From Pseudooceanicola aestuarii (GTDB lineage Bacteria > Pseudomonadota > Alphaproteobacteria > Rhodobacterales > Rhodobacteraceae): a stretch of 64,000 nt of DNA. The DNA is taken from assembly GCF_010614805.1 (NCBI RefSeq), contig NZ_JAAFZC010000001.1:496001-560000 (forward strand), given 5' to 3'. Positions 18,219 through 27,005 of this stretch are shown here, piece after piece; within the stretch, counting starts at the first letter, position 1, and each line of letters starts with the position of its first letter. The notes under the pieces are model-generated. The model was not told the origin of the DNA and did not search any database. It was given only the letters and a program-made list of their open reading frames with translations. Position numbers and translations under genes: made by a program.

Positions 18219-19174
18219 GCGGGAACCTCCGCAGGCAAGAGGTGACAGGCGGCGCGGCTGTTGACGCCGGTCGTGACCTCTGCCGGGCGAGTGGCGGCGC
18301 AGCGCGGCAGCTCCGCATCGCAACGCCCTGCGAACCGGCAGCCCTGCGGCAGATCCTCCAGCGCGGGGACGTGGCCGGGGATCACCGGAAGTCGGCGGCG
18401 CAGCCCGTCGGCATCCAGATCCGGCCGCGCCGCCAGCAGGCCACGGGTATAGGGATGCGCGGGCTGCGACAGGACGCGCGCGGTCGGACCGCGTTCGACG
18501 ATCTCTCCGCCATACATCACAGCGATCTCCCGCGTGGTGCGGGTCACGGCGGCCAGATCGTGACTGATGAACATCAGCGCCATGCCACGATCCTCCGCCA
18601 GGCGGACCAGCAGATCAGTGATGCGCAGCGCGACATGGGCGTCCAGTGCGGTCGTCGGTTCGTCCGCGATCAGCAGTTCGGGATCGCAGGCCAGCGCCAG
18701 CGCGATCAGAACCCGCTGACGCTGTCCGCCCGACAATTCATGCGGATACTGGCGCAGCTTGGCCTCCGGCTCGGCGATGCCGACCTCCTGGAACAGCTCC
18801 AGCGCGCGGAGGCGGGCGGCGCGGCGGGTCAGGCCCATGTGCAGGCGCAGCGGTTCGGCCACGGTGTCCCCGACGCGGCGCAGCGGGTTCAGCGCGGTCA
18901 TCGGTTCCTGAAAGATCATGGCGATGCGCCGTGCCCGCAGTGCCTGCCATGCGCGTTCCCCGGACTGGCCCATGTCCTGCCCGTCCAGCGCGATTCGGCC
19001 CGACAGGCGCGCCGCATCGGGCAACATGCCCATCAAGACCAGACCCAGCATCGACTTGCCCGATCCGCTTTCGCCCACCACACCGACACGGGCGCCGCGC
19101 GTCAGGTTGAAATCCACCCCACGCAACGCCTGCGCGGGACCGAAGCTGACGGTGATATCATTAGCCTCGATCAT
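18215..19174 (-). CDS. Peptide-type ABC transporter ATP-binding protein (first, OppD/DppD-like)
   Basis: This ABC ATPase has 319 residues. Walker A is GESGSGKSMLG, the signature is LSGGQRQRVLIALA and Walker B is LLIADEPTTALD. The C-terminal extension CRFAGRCDAELPRC is the cysteine-containing oligopeptide-transporter motif of the OppD/DppD group, which in relatives can bind an iron-sulfur cluster. The start at 19174 overlaps the permease stop (ATGA), although an open frame extends upstream over the permease gene. It pairs with the other ATPase to power the importer. Confidence 0.93.
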   Translation of the reverse strand: MIEANDITVSFGPAQALRGVDFNLTRGARVGVVGESGSGKSMLGLVLMGMLPDAARLSGRIALDGQDMGQSGERAWQALRARRIAMIFQEPMTALNPLRRVGDTVAEPLRLHMGLTRRAARLRALELFQEVGIAEPEAKLRQYPHELSGGQRQRVLIALALACDPELLIADEPTTALDAHVALRITDLLVRLAEDRGMALMFISHDLAAVTRTTREIAVMYGGEIVERGPTARVLSQPAHPYTRGLLAARPDLDADGLRRRLPVIPGHVPALEDLPQGCRFAGRCDAELPRCAATRPAEVTTGVNSRAACHLLPAEVPA

Positions 19175-20100
19175 GTGCGGGCCCTCACCAGCCGGGGGTC
19201 GGTGACATCGCGCAGCCCGTCGCCCAGCAGGCCAAAGCCCAGGACGGCGGCGACGATGCACAGACCGGGGTAGACCGCCAGTTGCGGCGCCAGGTACATC
19301 AATGTCTGCGCCTCCGACAGCATCCGCCCCCAGGAGGGCATCGGCGGCTGCGCGCCCAGACCCAGGTAGGATAGCGCCGCCTCCGCCAGGATGGCCACGG
19401 CAAATTCGATGGTTGCCTGCACGATCAGCGGCGCGGCGATGTTGGGCAGAATGTGATCGCGGGTCAGCCGCACGGCGCCGAACCCGGCGGCGCGGCCTGC
19501 GAGCACGTAGTCGCGGGTCCAGACCACGTTGGCCGCTCCCCGCGCCACGCGGGCAAAGATCGGGATGTTGATGAAGGCGATGGCCAACACCGCGTTCGAC
19601 AAAGACGGCCCGAAGGCCGCCGCCAGCATGATCGCGAACAGCAGCGCCGGAAAGGCAAAGCTGAGATCGGCGAACCGCATCACCAGCGTTTCCACCCAGC
19701 CGCCAAAGGCACTGGCCGCAAGGCCCAGCACCGTCCCGATAGAGCCGCCCAGCAGCACCGCCACCAGCGCCACGGTCATCGAATTGCGCGCCGCCACCAT
19801 CAGCTGGCTCACCACGTCGCGGCCCAACTGATCGGTGCCCAGCCAATGGCTGGCGGAGGGGGCGGCGAACTTGTTCGACACCGCCAGAACCGCATGCGGA
19901 TGCGGCGTCCAGAGCAGCGACAGCCCGGCCGCCAGCAGCACCAGCGCCACCAGCCCGCCGCCCAGCCACAAGTTCACGGGGCGTCGGGCGGCGGCGGTCT
20001 TGCCCGCAGGCGGGGAAGGCGCCTCCGGGCCGGTGCCGCCGGCCATGCCCCGCCGCCCGAACAGGCCCCTCCGCTGTTTCACGCCAATCTGCTCGCTCAT
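19171..20100 (-). CDS. Peptide-type ABC transporter permease (DppC-like)
   Basis: This 309-residue inner-membrane permease has an N-terminal cytosolic extension rich in Gly/Pro, one isolated helix near residue 45, and a BPD_transp_1 core. The EAA loop, which contacts the ATPases, is visible in the stretch DYVLAGRAAGFGAVRLTRDHILPN. The periplasmic segment HWLGTDQLGRDVVSQLM is a DppC hallmark. It overlaps its neighbours on both sides by four bases (ATGA), so the whole set is one coupled operon. Confidence 0.93.
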   Translation of the reverse strand: MSEQIGVKQRRGLFGRRGMAGGTGPEAPSPPAGKTAAARRPVNLWLGGGLVALVLLAAGLSLLWTPHPHAVLAVSNKFAAPSASHWLGTDQLGRDVVSQLMVAARNSMTVALVAVLLGGSIGTVLGLAASAFGGWVETLVMRFADLSFAFPALLFAIMLAAAFGPSLSNAVLAIAFINIPIFARVARGAANVVWTRDYVLAGRAAGFGAVRLTRDHILPNIAAPLIVQATIEFAVAILAEAALSYLGLGAQPPMPSWGRMLSEAQTLMYLAPQLAVYPGLCIVAAVLGFGLLGDGLRDVTDPRLVRART

Positions 20101-21044
20101 GCCAATCGGGCCCTCAATCGCGGGTCGATCAGCACATAGGCGATATCGACCAGGAAATTCGCCGTGACCACCACGGCGGCGAACATCACCACCAGGGCCT
20201 GCACGGTGAACAGGTCACGGTTGGCGATGGCCTGGAAGATCAGGCGCCCCAGACCCGGCAGGTAGAACACGTTTTCGATCACGATGGTGCCGGTGACGAC
20301 GCTGGCGAATTGCATCCCCACGATGGTCACGATGGGCACCAGCGCATTTGGCAGCACATGCCGCCACAGGATGCGCCGCCGTCCCAACCCGGTGGCCCGT
20401 GCGGTGCGCACGAAATCCAGCCGCAGAACCTCCAGCGCGGAGGAGCGCGTGACTCGCGCCAGCACCGCCGATTGCACCAGCGCCAGCGCCGTGACCGGCA
20501 GGATCAGCGACCGCAGGGCCAGTACCGGCTCCTCCCAGCCGGGGAAGCCGCCGGGCGGCAACCAGCGCAGGTTCACCGCAAACAACATGACCAGCAGGAT
20601 CGACAGCCAGAAGGCAGGAATGGCGATGCCCAGCTGCGACAGGACCATCACGGCCCAATCCCCGCCGCGCCCGTGGTTCGCGGCCGCTGCCACGCCCAGC
20701 ACCAGGGCCAGCGACAGGGTCACCAGCATGCCCCCGGCGGCCAGCGACAGGGTCAGCGGCAGGCGTTCCGCGATCAGGCCGGAGACAGGAACGCCGAAGG
20801 AGTAGCTTTCTCCGAAATCGCCCCGAAGCGCGCCCAGGATCCATTCGACATAGCGCTGCCACAGCGGAGCATCCAGCCCCAGCTCGGCGCGCAGGGCGGC
20901 GCGGGCATCCTCGGTCGCGTCAAGGCCCAGGATGGTCAGGGCGGGATCGCCGGGCAGAACGTTCATCGTCAGGAAGACGATCAGCGAAACGGCCAGAAGC
21001 GTGGCGAGAAACCCGAAGGTGCGGCGAAGGAGGAATATCTGCAT
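20097..21044 (-). CDS. Peptide-type ABC transporter permease (DppB-like)
   Basis: This 315-residue permease has six predicted helices, starting MQIFLLRRTFGFLATLLAV. The conserved N-terminal TMNVLPGDPA and the EAA-type loop DFVRTARATGLGRRRILWRHVLPNA identify the DppB branch of peptide/nickel importers. I chose ATG 21044 because the family begins at this hydrophobic helix; no good ribosome site is visible, and the in-frame ATG at 21071 would add nine residues. It follows the binding-protein gene by about 60 bases. Confidence 0.9.
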   Translation of the reverse strand: MQIFLLRRTFGFLATLLAVSLIVFLTMNVLPGDPALTILGLDATEDARAALRAELGLDAPLWQRYVEWILGALRGDFGESYSFGVPVSGLIAERLPLTLSLAAGGMLVTLSLALVLGVAAAANHGRGGDWAVMVLSQLGIAIPAFWLSILLVMLFAVNLRWLPPGGFPGWEEPVLALRSLILPVTALALVQSAVLARVTRSSALEVLRLDFVRTARATGLGRRRILWRHVLPNALVPIVTIVGMQFASVVTGTIVIENVFYLPGLGRLIFQAIANRDLFTVQALVVMFAAVVVTANFLVDIAYVLIDPRLRARLA

Positions 21045-21103
21045 CTGTAAAACGCCGGGCGGCGGAGTCATCCGACCCCGCCGCCGCCTGCCTATTTGGC
21101 CCC

Positions 21104-22582
21104 TTACTGGATGGTGACACCGGCCAGCGGCGCGAACAGCACTGGCGAGTTCGCCCAGAACCCGTCGACATTTGTGGTGTAGACCCCCAGTTTCGGCAGC
21201 TGGAAGAGGAACCCGTGAATGGCGTTCTCCGTCAGGAAGCGCTGCGCCTGCTGTTCCAGCGCGATGCGCGCCTCGGGATCGGCTTCGGTCTTGATGTCGT
21301 TCCACAGGGTGTCGAACTCATCCGACTGATAGCCGTAGAAATAATCCGCACCCCGCGCAAAATTGCTGAGATCGTTGGGCGAGGTATGGGCGATCACGGT
21401 CATGTGGTAGTTCTTCTTCTTGTAGACCTCGTCCAGCCAGAAACCCCATTCCACGTTCTCCACCTTGGCCTTCACGCCGGCCTCGGCCAGCTGGGCCTGC
21501 ACGATTTCACCAGTGCGGGTCGCATAGGGGAAGGGCGGAACGCGGATGATGATCTCTTCGTTGACGCCGGCCTCCTGGAACAGGGCGGCGGCCTTCTCGC
21601 TGTCATGCGGGTAAGTGTCGATCAGGTCCACATAGGCGGGGCCATGCGGCGGGTAGAAGCTGCCGATGGGTTCGGCGCGGCCGTACATGGCGCCATCGAT
21701 GATCTCCTGCCGGTCGATGGCATGGCTGACGGCCTGGCGGACGGCCAGGGTGTCGAATGGCGGCTTGGAATTGTTCATCGCCAGGATGACTTCACCCATG
21801 GTTGAGCCGACGACCACGTTGAACCGGGGGTCGGCCTCGAACTGGTCCATCATCTCGGGGGCGGGGAAGCCGGGAAAGGCATCCAGCTCTCCGGCCATCA
21901 GCGCGGCGGAGGCCGCCGCCGGATCGGAGACGAAGCGGAATTCGACACGATCCACAGCCACGTCGGCGGCATCGCGATACTCGGCGAATTTCTCCAGAAC
22001 CAGCCGGTCGCCGCGCGTCCAGTCGGCAAAGCGGAAGGGCCCGGTGCCCACGGGCGTGGTCTTGTTCGCCTCGACGCTTTCGGAGGCGATGATGGAGGCA
22101 TCGCCCTGCGCCAGGTTGAACAGCAGGAAGGCGTCCTTGCGGTTCAGGGTGATCTTCACCGTCTGCGGGTCCACCACCTCGACGCTGTCGATCGGCTCGA
22201 AGATCCCCTTGGACGGGTTGGTGCTGTCCGCGCCCATGGCGCGGTCAAAGGTGAATTTCACATCCTCGGCGTCGAACGCGGTGCCGTCGTGGTAGCTCGC
22301 GCCTTCCACCAGGGTAAAGGTATAGGTCAGACCGTCCTCGGAGATCGTCCAATCCGTCGCCAGGTTGGGCAGGACCGCGCCGCTTTCGTCCACCGTGGTC
22401 AGCGATTCGTAGACGTTATGGGCCAGCATCCCGTCGATGGACGCGGTGGCATCCGCCGTCGGGTCCAGCACGGTCGGCTCCTGCTGCATGCCGATGCGCA
22501 GGACGGTATCGGCCAGCGCGGGCGTGCACAGCCCGGCGGACAGGGCGATCGTTGCGGCAAGAAAGGTGGGCTTGATGGTCAT
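21104..22582 (-). CDS. Periplasmic solute-binding protein, family 5 (peptide/nickel type)
   Basis: This 492-residue periplasmic binding protein has a Sec signal (LAATIALSAGLCTPALA, cleavage near residue 24). The mature part begins DTVLRIGMQQEPTVLDPT and contains NVYESLTTVD and YTFTLVEGASYHDGTAFDAEDVKFTFDR, the SBP_bac_5 signature. Such proteins capture peptides, glutathione, nickel or opines; the ligand cannot be read here. It is the first gene of the importer operon. GAGGAG lies nine bases before ATG 22582. It is divergent from trmB. Confidence 0.93.
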   Translation of the reverse strand: MTIKPTFLAATIALSAGLCTPALADTVLRIGMQQEPTVLDPTADATASIDGMLAHNVYESLTTVDESGAVLPNLATDWTISEDGLTYTFTLVEGASYHDGTAFDAEDVKFTFDRAMGADSTNPSKGIFEPIDSVEVVDPQTVKITLNRKDAFLLFNLAQGDASIIASESVEANKTTPVGTGPFRFADWTRGDRLVLEKFAEYRDAADVAVDRVEFRFVSDPAAASAALMAGELDAFPGFPAPEMMDQFEADPRFNVVVGSTMGEVILAMNNSKPPFDTLAVRQAVSHAIDRQEIIDGAMYGRAEPIGSFYPPHGPAYVDLIDTYPHDSEKAAALFQEAGVNEEIIIRVPPFPYATRTGEIVQAQLAEAGVKAKVENVEWGFWLDEVYKKKNYHMTVIAHTSPNDLSNFARGADYFYGYQSDEFDTLWNDIKTEADPEARIALEQQAQRFLTENAIHGFLFQLPKLGVYTTNVDGFWANSPVLFAPLAGVTIQ

Positions 22583-22753
22583 CAGGTCTGACTCCTCGGT
22601 TTCCCCTGCGCCCTAGAGAAGCAGCATGACGCTTCTGCGACAATGAAAAAACACTTTTGCAACGCGAGATAGCGCCCTTGCGTCACCCCGGCAGGCACTT
22701 GGCGCCGCCGCTGGACCGTTGCACCGCCGCGCTGTGGCGGCTAATCCCCCGGG

Positions 22754-23464
22754 ATGAGCGATCAACACCCCTCCGGCGCCCCGTGGCGCAATTTCTACGG
22801 CCGGTTCAAGGGCAAGGGCCTGCGCAAGTCGCAGGAAGCCTATCTGGACGAGGATCTGGCCCAACTCTCCCCCGGCGCCGTCGGCTGGGAGGAAAATCCC
22901 GACCGCGCGCCGCTGGACCTGCCGACGTTGTTTGGCGGTCGAGACATCTGGCTGGAAATCGGCTTTGGCGGCGGAGAGCACCTGGTGCACCAGGCGCAGC
23001 AGAACCCCGGCGTGGGTATCATCGGGGCGGAACCCTATATCAATGGCGTCGCGATGCTGCTGGGCAAGATCCGCACGGCGCAGGTGGACAATCTGGCCAT
23101 CCATCCCGGCGATGCGCGCGACCTGTTCGACGTGCTGCCCGATGCCAGCATCTCCCGCGCTTTTCTGCTGTACCCCGACCCCTGGCCCAAGAAACGCCAC
23201 CACCGCCGCAGGTTCGTCACCCCCGAACATCTGGAGCCGCTGGCCCGCGTGCTGAAACCCGGCGCGATCTTCCGCGTGGCGACCGATATCCCCGACTACG
23301 TGCGCCAGACCCTGCAACAGCTGCCGCGCCACGGTTTCGACTGGCTGGCCGAAGCGCCCGATGACTGGCGCCGCCCCTGGGACGACTGGATTTCCACCCG
23401 CTACGAACAAAAGGCCCTGCGCGAGGACCGCACCCCGCATTACCTGACCTTCCGGCGGGTGTGA
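22754..23464 (+). CDS. trmB: tRNA (guanine-N7-)-methyltransferase
   Basis: This 236-residue SAM-dependent enzyme methylates G46 of tRNAs. The SAM-binding loop is WLEIGFGGGEHL near residue 66, followed by GAEPYINGVA; the catalytic motif YPDPWPKKRHHRRRF lies near 140, and TDIPDYV and RYEQKALRE complete the family pattern. The ribosome site is weak (CCCGGG before ATG 22754). In related genomes I recall trmB following metK; here the importer operon, a phosphoesterase and a DoxX gene lie between them. Confidence 0.95.
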   Translation: MSDQHPSGAPWRNFYGRFKGKGLRKSQEAYLDEDLAQLSPGAVGWEENPDRAPLDLPTLFGGRDIWLEIGFGGGEHLVHQAQQNPGVGIIGAEPYINGVAMLLGKIRTAQVDNLAIHPGDARDLFDVLPDASISRAFLLYPDPWPKKRHHRRRFVTPEHLEPLARVLKPGAIFRVATDIPDYVRQTLQQLPRHGFDWLAEAPDDWRRPWDDWISTRYEQKALREDRTPHYLTFRRV

Positions 23465-23470
23465 GGGGGG

Positions 23471-24034
23471 CTAGTTCGCGGCGTTGACGGTGGTCAACCG
23501 CTCGAATTGTTCGAGAAACTCTTCCATCTTGGGTGACGGTTGTTTTCCAAAAGCGGAAACCGCAAGGAAAGTGGCCATCAGAGATTTATAAGAATATCCA
23601 GGCATCGCTGCCGCGAATTTGTTTTGATGACTTGTTTCGCTTAATCCGCGCACATAAAATTTTGGATCGCATCCGCCGCACATCTCCATAATTGTCAATG
23701 ATGATCCGTGGACGAAACCGGAAAAGGCCTTTTGCAGCACAAGCCCAGTGCTGGACCACGTATTTCGATCGGAATGTGTACCACCCATTCGATCTAAATA
23801 CGCGCGAACCTTTTTCCGCGGCACTTCGCCCTTTTTCAGATCCGGTCTTCCAGTGGGGGCGCCCTCTACAAGTTCTTGGCCATAAAAAGCCGCCAGGAAT
23901 CGCTCATGCAGCGGTGGCAAGGTTTCCTCACGCGTTCCCAAATAAAGAAAGACGATATCTTCGCAAGTTTCCTCAATTTGCCGTATTAGGGCGCCCAACT
24001 CCTGAAGAAAGCCAGCGTTCAGCAAGAGATCGGC
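23471..24034 (-). pseudogene. 3' part of an accessory gene split by the IS element
   Basis: This stretch encodes the last 185 or so residues of a protein whose start lies at 25376 beyond the insertion. The frame is kept exactly across the 8-bp target duplication: removing the IS and one repeat joins ...VSALHAAD to LLLNAGFLQELGAL..., giving a protein of about 254 residues. I do not recognise the family with confidence; helical segments such as GALIRQIEETCEDIVFLY and AYLDRMGGTHSD recall DUF5677-like proteins. The DNA is visibly richer in A and T than its neighbours, suggesting acquisition before the IS arrived. It ends seven bases after trmB, on the opposite strand. Confidence 0.82.
24027..24034. 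repeat. Target-site duplication, left copy
   Basis: AGATCGGC directly outside the left inverted repeat; the identical octamer is at 25168-25175. Eight bases is the usual duplication length for IS1595-type elements. Confidence 0.9.
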
Positions 24035-24062
24035 GGCGATGTCAGCATAGCGTGTTGGTCGG
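24035..24062. repeat. IS left terminal inverted repeat
   Basis: 28 bases beginning GGCGATGTCAGCATAGC, identical to the reverse complement of 25140-25167. The transposase stop codon lies inside it. Confidence 0.93.
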
Positions 24063-25082
24063 TCGCGGCGTGTCGAGGAACGTCTTGAAGATCGCGAGGT
24101 AATCGCGATCTCCGTTTTCTCGGGCTGCGTGCCAACGGCCATAGGCCTTGAGGTTCTGCGATGCCGGCCCACAGAATGGGCGGATGAAGTCCCGGTAGCG
24201 GCTGATCAGGGCATTCACGGTATTGATGTGATGGGTCTTCGGCGTGCGGCGCGACCGCTTCCCACCGTTCAGCGCGAAGTGGGTGATGCGCGTGGTCTTT
24301 GCGATCGCCTCGTAGGTCACGTGGCCATCGGTGCAGAGCACGGCGTCCGGCGCCATCGTAGGCAGCAGCGCCCCAGAGACCTCCTGTTCGGTCACCTTGT
24401 TCACTGCCTCCATCGCGCGATGTCCGCCCCTGTCGGTAACGGCCACCAAGTTCTTGTTCCACGCCAGCCAACCACCGGGAGGCGCCTTCACGGTGGCGTT
24501 CCGGCTTTTGTAGTAGCGCCACGGCTCCCTCGGCGGACGCGGCACATTCAGGGGATCTGCCTGATATCGCACCCATTCCCGCGACGCCTTTCTGCTTTCG
24601 CGCTGTCGGGCTTCATCGGCTTCGACGATGCCTGACATCACTCCGGTCCGTTCCGCAGGCAGGAGACGGATGATCGCCATGCGCCAGCGCCAGGCCGTGT
24701 GCCGTGAGATTCCCAGCTTTTCGGCAGCCTTGCGACACGACCAGGGTTTCTCGGCCTCCATCATGTTCCGCACGAGGTCGATGAAGAGATCCGGCCTGCG
24801 GATGCCAGCGATTGGCGTTCCGGTCAGCCCTGACCAGGTGGCGCCGCAGTCATCGCATCTCCAGCGTTGCGCGCCAGTCCGGGTATGGCCCCACCGACAC
24901 CGCTTCGACGAGGCGCAGCGCGGACAACCTTGGTCGGCCTCCTCCCCGCAGCGAGCATCGAGAGCGAGCACGGCCTCGACGCGGCGTTGGGAGTCTGTCA
25001 CAGCTGTGCCGAGTTGGGCGAGCTGCTGCGGTGTCAGCGCCCGGAGACTTGAGACGAGTTCTGCGAAGGCGGTCTTGTGCAT
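24042..25082 (-). CDS. IS1595-family transposase
   Basis: This 346-residue transposase has an N-terminal zinc ribbon (CPRCASSKRC ... WRCDDCG, about residues 54-81), a helix-turn-helix-like region (KAAEKLGISRHTAWRWRMAI) and an ISXO2-like catalytic domain with acidic residues in VEADEA and CTDGHVTYE, ending HHINTVNALISRYRDFIRPFCG. This order is typical of IS1595. The ATG at 25082 follows GGAGGAG by five bases. The reading frame is complete, so the enzyme may be active. Confidence 0.93.
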   Translation of the reverse strand: MHKTAFAELVSSLRALTPQQLAQLGTAVTDSQRRVEAVLALDARCGEEADQGCPRCASSKRCRWGHTRTGAQRWRCDDCGATWSGLTGTPIAGIRRPDLFIDLVRNMMEAEKPWSCRKAAEKLGISRHTAWRWRMAIIRLLPAERTGVMSGIVEADEARQRESRKASREWVRYQADPLNVPRPPREPWRYYKSRNATVKAPPGGWLAWNKNLVAVTDRGGHRAMEAVNKVTEQEVSGALLPTMAPDAVLCTDGHVTYEAIAKTTRITHFALNGGKRSRRTPKTHHINTVNALISRYRDFIRPFCGPASQNLKAYGRWHAARENGDRDYLAIFKTFLDTPRPTNTLC

Positions 25083-25139
25083 AGTGCTCCTCCAGTGGGC
25101 CTGAAGGGGCGATATTAGCCATTTTCGGCAAAACGAAGG

Positions 25140-25167
25140 CCGACCAACACGCTATGCTGACATCGCC
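25140..25167. repeat. IS right terminal inverted repeat
   Basis: 28 bases whose reverse complement matches 24035-24062 at every position. Confidence 0.93.
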
Positions 25168-25175
25168 AGATCGGC
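25168..25175. repeat. Target-site duplication, right copy
   Basis: AGATCGGC, identical to 24027-24034 on the other side of the element. Confidence 0.9.
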
Positions 25176-25376
25176 GGCGTGCAGGGCGCTGACGAGGCGC
25201 GCCAGCTTTTGCACTATGGCTTGGTGAATCGTTTGCTCGGCGAACTGGTAAACGAACCCATCTGGGATCGGCACTGCTTTCGGCGGAGGCACGGCCATTG
25301 TCAAATCGTGCAAGACCTCCTCCATGCATTGGAGGAGATCCCGGTAGATTGCAGGCGTTTGGTCGACGTCCCCCAT
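25168..25376 (-). pseudogene. 5' part of the accessory gene split by the IS element
   Basis: From ATG 25376 this piece codes for the first 69 or so residues (MGDVDQTPAIYRDLLQC ... RLVSALHAAD), then runs into the insertion and stops after five IS-encoded residues. Together with 23471-24034 it rebuilds one protein of about 254 residues. The N-terminus is predominantly helical and has no signal peptide. The truncated product is unlikely to be functional. Confidence 0.8.
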
Positions 25377-25444
25377 ACAGCAAGGTTAGCGAACCTGCTG
25401 AAAACTGTCACCGTTGATTAAATCACGCCCGTCATCACTATCCT

Positions 25445-26860
25445 CTACCCCGCCAGCGTGTTGCGGAAGGCCCAGGGGTTTTCCTCGTCCAGCTCCTCGG
25501 GGAACTGGGTCTGGCGGTTGGTGAGCGGGGTCCAGTCGGTGTAATGCCCCTCCACCGGGCCAAGGTAGGGCTTCTGGATCTCCAGGCAGCGGGCGTGGTC
25601 AATCTCGTCCGTCTCCACGATGCCGGCACGGGGGTTTTCCAGCGCCCAGACCATGCCGGCCAGCACGGCAGAGGACACTTGCAGCCCGGTCGCGTTCTGA
25701 TCGGGGGCCAGCGCCTTGGTCTCTTCGTTCGACAGGCGGGAGCCGTACCAGAGCGCGTTCTTCTCGTGACCGTAGAGCAGCACGCCCAGCTCATCGATAC
25801 CGCTGTCGATCTCGTTCACGTCGAGAATGTGATGCACGTCCTGGATTTGTTCCGAGCCGAACATCTCGTGCAGGGACAGGACCGCATCGTCGCAGGGATG
25901 ATAGGCGTAGTGGCAGGTGGGGCGGTACTCGGGATCGGCGGGGCTGCCGACGGTGTAGTAGTCGGCGATGGAAATCGCCTCGTTATGGGTGACGAGGAAC
26001 CCGAATTGCGGGCCAGGCGTGGGGCACCAGGTGCGCACGCGGGTATTGGCGCCCGGACGATCCAGCCAGATGCCGGACATGCAGCCGCGGTCCTGACGGT
26101 GGGCGTCCTCGGGCATCCATGTCTCGGCGGTGCCCCACCCCAGTTCGGCGGGCTGGAACCCTTCGGCGATGAACCCTTCCACCGACCAGGTATTGACGAA
26201 GACCCCCGGATCGCGCGGAGCCAGGCGCACCTGGGTGTCGCGTTCCGCGATATGCACGCCCGCCACGCCCAGATCCTGCATCAGGCTGGCCCAGCCCGCG
26301 CGATCGGCAGGCGCGGTGGCGTCTCGGCCGGTGTCGGCGGCCAGTTTCAGCAGCGCATCCTTCACGAACCAGGACACCATGCCGGGGTTGGCGCCGCAGC
26401 AGCTGACGGCGGTGGTGCCACCAGGATTGGCGGCTTTCTCGTCCCGGACCGCCTGGCGCAGGGCATAATTGGTGCGGTCGGCATTGTCCTGCGTGTCGAA
26501 ATAGAACCCGGCCCAGGGCTCTACCACAGTATCAATATAGAGCACCCCCTGCTCCCGACAGAAGCGCATCAGGTCCAGCGAGGAGGTATCGACGCTGAGG
26601 TTGACGACAAAGCCGGTCCCCGGCTCCATCAACCCGCCCAGAACCTCGCGGAAATTGGCCGGGGTCAGGGCCTGCGGCACATGGCGGATGCCGCGCGCGG
26701 CGATGTCGTCGGCCAGCGCGGGATCGGGATCCACGATCACCAGCTTGTCCCGGTCAAAGTCGAAATGCCGCTCGATCAGGGGCAGCGTCCCCCGCCCGAT
26801 GGAGCCGAAGCCGATCAGGATCACGGGGCCGTCGATACGGGCATGGACAGGGTGGGACAT
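25445..26860 (-). CDS. hss: Homospermidine synthase
   Basis: This 471-residue NAD-dependent enzyme makes sym-homospermidine from putrescine, a polyamine route common in alphaproteobacteria. The Rossmann motif ILIGFGSIGRGTLPLI lies near residue 14, followed by KLVIVDPDP. Family blocks VVEPWAGFYFDTQDN, CCGANPGMVSWFVKDALL and GHEKNALWYGSRLS are present, and the length matches the bacterial enzyme. The fold is related to saccharopine dehydrogenases, but the central CCGANPG block points to HSS. The gene lies just outside the IS-disrupted region and on the same strand as rpsD, behind the rpsD terminator. Confidence 0.94.
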   Translation of the reverse strand: MSHPVHARIDGPVILIGFGSIGRGTLPLIERHFDFDRDKLVIVDPDPALADDIAARGIRHVPQALTPANFREVLGGLMEPGTGFVVNLSVDTSSLDLMRFCREQGVLYIDTVVEPWAGFYFDTQDNADRTNYALRQAVRDEKAANPGGTTAVSCCGANPGMVSWFVKDALLKLAADTGRDATAPADRAGWASLMQDLGVAGVHIAERDTQVRLAPRDPGVFVNTWSVEGFIAEGFQPAELGWGTAETWMPEDAHRQDRGCMSGIWLDRPGANTRVRTWCPTPGPQFGFLVTHNEAISIADYYTVGSPADPEYRPTCHYAYHPCDDAVLSLHEMFGSEQIQDVHHILDVNEIDSGIDELGVLLYGHEKNALWYGSRLSNEETKALAPDQNATGLQVSSAVLAGMVWALENPRAGIVETDEIDHARCLEIQKPYLGPVEGHYTDWTPLTNRQTQFPEELDEENPWAFRNTLAG

Positions 26861-26953
26861 CTGCGAATTCTCCTCTGGGCTGTCGGGGTCAGTCTAGCGC
26901 GTCCGGGCAGGGCGTCCATGCCCGCGCCCGAACCGCGAAGGGGCCGGAAACGC

Positions 26954-26982
26954 AAAAGGGCCACGCCCGTGGCGCGGCCCTT
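26954..26982 (-). terminator. Rho-independent terminator of rpsD
   Basis: On the minus strand, AAGGGCC and GGCCCTT form an imperfect stem extended by CGCC/GGCG around a short loop, followed by TTTTG. It separates rpsD from hss. Confidence 0.72.
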
Positions 26983-27005
26983 CGCAAATCCGGTGGCGCG
27001 GAACC

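Larger units (their letters stand above)
24035..25167 (-). mobile_element. IS1595-family insertion sequence, complete
   Basis: This 1133-bp element is bounded by perfect 28-bp inverted repeats and flanked by an 8-bp direct duplication (AGATCGGC). It carries one intact transposase gene reading in the same direction as the interrupted host gene. Intact ends, intact coding and identical target copies indicate a recent insertion. The family is assigned from the transposase. Confidence 0.93.

Noticed and set aside
18215..19969. A 584-codon frame apparently fusing a permease region to an ABC ATPase
   Set aside because: The N-terminal part is a shadow of the DppC-like permease in another frame; the ATPase proper starts at 19174.
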